Assembly: GCA_036338025.1 (NCBI GenBank)
Contig: JAYZDB010000084.1
Location: 1 to 6,698 of the forward strand
DNA: 6,698 nucleotides
Origin: JAYZDB01 sp036338025
Lineage (GTDB): Bacteria; Planctomycetota; UBA1135; UBA2386
Direction of reading: 5' to 3'
Part shown: piece by piece, positions 5,755-6,698 of the stretch
Numbering within the stretch: the stretch's first letter is position 1
Layout of the letters: each line of letters begins with the position of its first letter
Notes under the pieces: model-generated
The model's input: only the letters and a program-made list of their open reading frames with translations
What the model was told of the DNA's origin: nothing
Databases searched by the model: none
Made by a program: the position numbers and the translations under genes

Positions 5755-6552
5755 ATGAACATCAATCCATGTGCCCTGGTCGGACTCCTGCTCGCGCTGA
5801 GCACAGCAGACACCCTCGCAAGTCAGGGACGTGAACGGCGTGGCCCGCCGACAGCCGTTGTCGAGCGCTGGGGCACCTACTTCACTACCGAGAGCCTGCC
5901 CAGCCTGCAGGACCTGAAGAAGGGCGACAATCGACTGGCCGCCACCGAACTCGTCCGCAGTGCCGCACAAGCCGGTGAGCTCTCCTTGATCTACCTGTAC
6001 GACTCACGGGCGGATCAGCGTCGGCTCGATGCATTCGAGCAGACCTTGTTCAAGCAGCCGAAGGTCATCGTTGGAACGCGCCTATTCAAGTGCGGGCGAA
6101 TCGATATCGCCGACGACAGCCACGCCATCAAGACCTACGGGAGTTCCACTCCGTCGCTCACGCTATTTGACAAGAAAGGAAAGTTGGCTGGTTTCGTGTC
6201 CATGAAGGGTTTTCACATCACGCCGGCCAAGGTTATCAGTGCGATGCGCAAGACCGCCAAGGGCTACGCCAAGCTGACGTTTGACGGCTGGGTACGCCGC
6301 TACAACAAGTTCCTGCACGAGATGAACCTGATGGATTTTCGCAAGAAAGCGATGGCCGCCAGACGTACGAGGCTCGAAGGACGCGAAGAGAAGCGCAAGA
6401 AGCTGCAACTGCGCGGAATCATCCAGGATGAAGAGAAGCTGGAGAAAGAGGAACAGAAGCTGATGGACAGCGAAGGCAAGTTGCTGGAATTGGCCAAGGT
6501 ACCTGAGCGCGATTTCAGTGCTCAACTGGTCCCCCCCAGGCGCAGGCGCTAG
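5755..6552 (+). CDS. Exported protein with thioredoxin-like fold and charged helical C-terminus, family unknown
   Basis: The gene encodes 265 residues. Residues 7-22 are hydrophobic (ALVGLLLALSTADTLA) and end in a plausible signal-peptidase site after A22, so the protein is probably exported. Residues about 75-165 look like a thioredoxin fold: a strand SLIYLYD (77-83), a helix, then a likely cis-proline at P133 in SSTPSLTLFDKKGKLAGF (130-147). The CXXC active site is absent; where it would lie the sequence is DSRADQRR, and the only cysteines are C6 and C113, so a redox role is doubtful. Residues about 195-247 are very rich in K, R and E with heptad-like leucines, suggesting a long helix or coiled coil, and the end is PPRRRR. 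The ATG at 5755 is the first in frame and starts the signal peptide; no Shine-Dalgarno is visible. It is divergent from the leu operon and probably unrelated in function. I do not recognise the family. Confidence 0.85.
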   Translation: MNINPCALVGLLLALSTADTLASQGRERRGPPTAVVERWGTYFTTESLPSLQDLKKGDNRLAATELVRSAAQAGELSLIYLYDSRADQRRLDAFEQTLFKQPKVIVGTRLFKCGRIDIADDSHAIKTYGSSTPSLTLFDKKGKLAGFVSMKGFHITPAKVISAMRKTAKGYAKLTFDGWVRRYNKFLHEMNLMDFRKKAMAARRTRLEGREEKRKKLQLRGIIQDEEKLEKEEQKLMDSEGKLLELAKVPERDFSAQLVPPRRRR

Positions 6553-6569
6553 TTCAGAGCAGCCAGGGC

Positions 6570-6698
6570 CTAGTGCAGTTGGTTTGGCACCGGCTTCAAC
6601 GTAGCCCGGTGCGCGGTGACGGTCTTCTGCATCAAGACCAGCAACTCTGCGTGATCACTCGCGATGTTCTTCGACTCTGAAGGATCATGCTGCAGGTT
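6570..6698 (-). CDS. C-terminal fragment of a probable sulfatase, N-terminus beyond the window edge
   Basis: From the right edge the minus strand is open for 42 codons to TAG at 6572-6570. The stretch LQHDPSESKNIASDHAELL resembles the LYDL-x-x-DP-x-E-x-x-N-LA-x-x-x-PEL pattern near the end of arylsulfatase-family proteins. The tail HRATLKPVPNQLH also resembles endings of such sulfatases. These enzymes hydrolyse sulfate esters and are usually exported. The catalytic cysteine or serine motif (C/S-x-P-x-R) would lie far upstream, outside the window, so activity cannot be judged. The gene converges on the plus-strand exported-protein gene with 17 bases between stop codons and no visible terminator. 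The reading frame is clear; the family call is from the short tail only, and another alkaline-phosphatase-superfamily member is possible. Confidence 0.6.
   Translation of the reverse strand, partial: NLQHDPSESKNIASDHAELLVLMQKTVTAHRATLKPVPNQLH

Noticed and set aside
5629..5970. 113-residue open frame on the minus strand
   Set aside because: It overlaps the signal peptide and start of the plus-strand exported-protein gene, and shows no motif.

Overview
This window is most of a leucine-biosynthesis operon on the minus strand, with its regulatory leader, a divergent exported protein on the plus strand, and the tail of one more gene. Read in the direction of transcription (right to left), the operon is leuA (5329-3776), ilvE (3779-2841), leuC (2844-1423), leuD (1426-860) and leuB (863 to the window edge, 287 codons seen, C-terminus missing). 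All five are intact where visible and keep their family's key residues. Each junction is a 4-base start/stop overlap: ATGA three times and TTGA at leuD/leuB. This implies one polycistronic, translationally coupled message. The products turn 2-ketoisovalerate plus acetyl-CoA into leucine: LeuA condenses, LeuCD isomerises, LeuB oxidatively decarboxylates and IlvE transaminates.

The 425 bases between leuA and the divergent gene hold what looks like a complete leucine attenuator. From upstream down it has: a candidate promoter inside an imperfect inverted repeat (5580-5542); a 32-codon leader ORF (5533-5435) with 7 Leu codons, six of them within 13 codons; a hairpin between the first Leu codons and a later segment; an alternative pairing of that segment with the terminator's left arm; and an intrinsic terminator (5411-5380) about 50 bases before leuA. 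The leader ORF has no Shine-Dalgarno and starts only a few bases after the predicted transcription start, so it may be read leaderless.

To the right, 5755-6552 (+) encodes a 265-residue protein with a signal peptide, a thioredoxin-like fold lacking CXXC, and a highly charged helical C-terminus. I cannot assign it a named family. Converging on it, 6698-6570 (-) is the last 42 codons of an ORF whose ending resembles sulfatases.

The organism looks like a GC-rich (about 60% by eye) Gram-negative-type bacterium. The likely sulfatase, the exported thioredoxin-like protein of unknown family and the absent Shine-Dalgarno sequences at several starts would suit a planctomycete, but this is a weak inference. 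No RNA genes, insertion sequences, CRISPR arrays or origins were seen.
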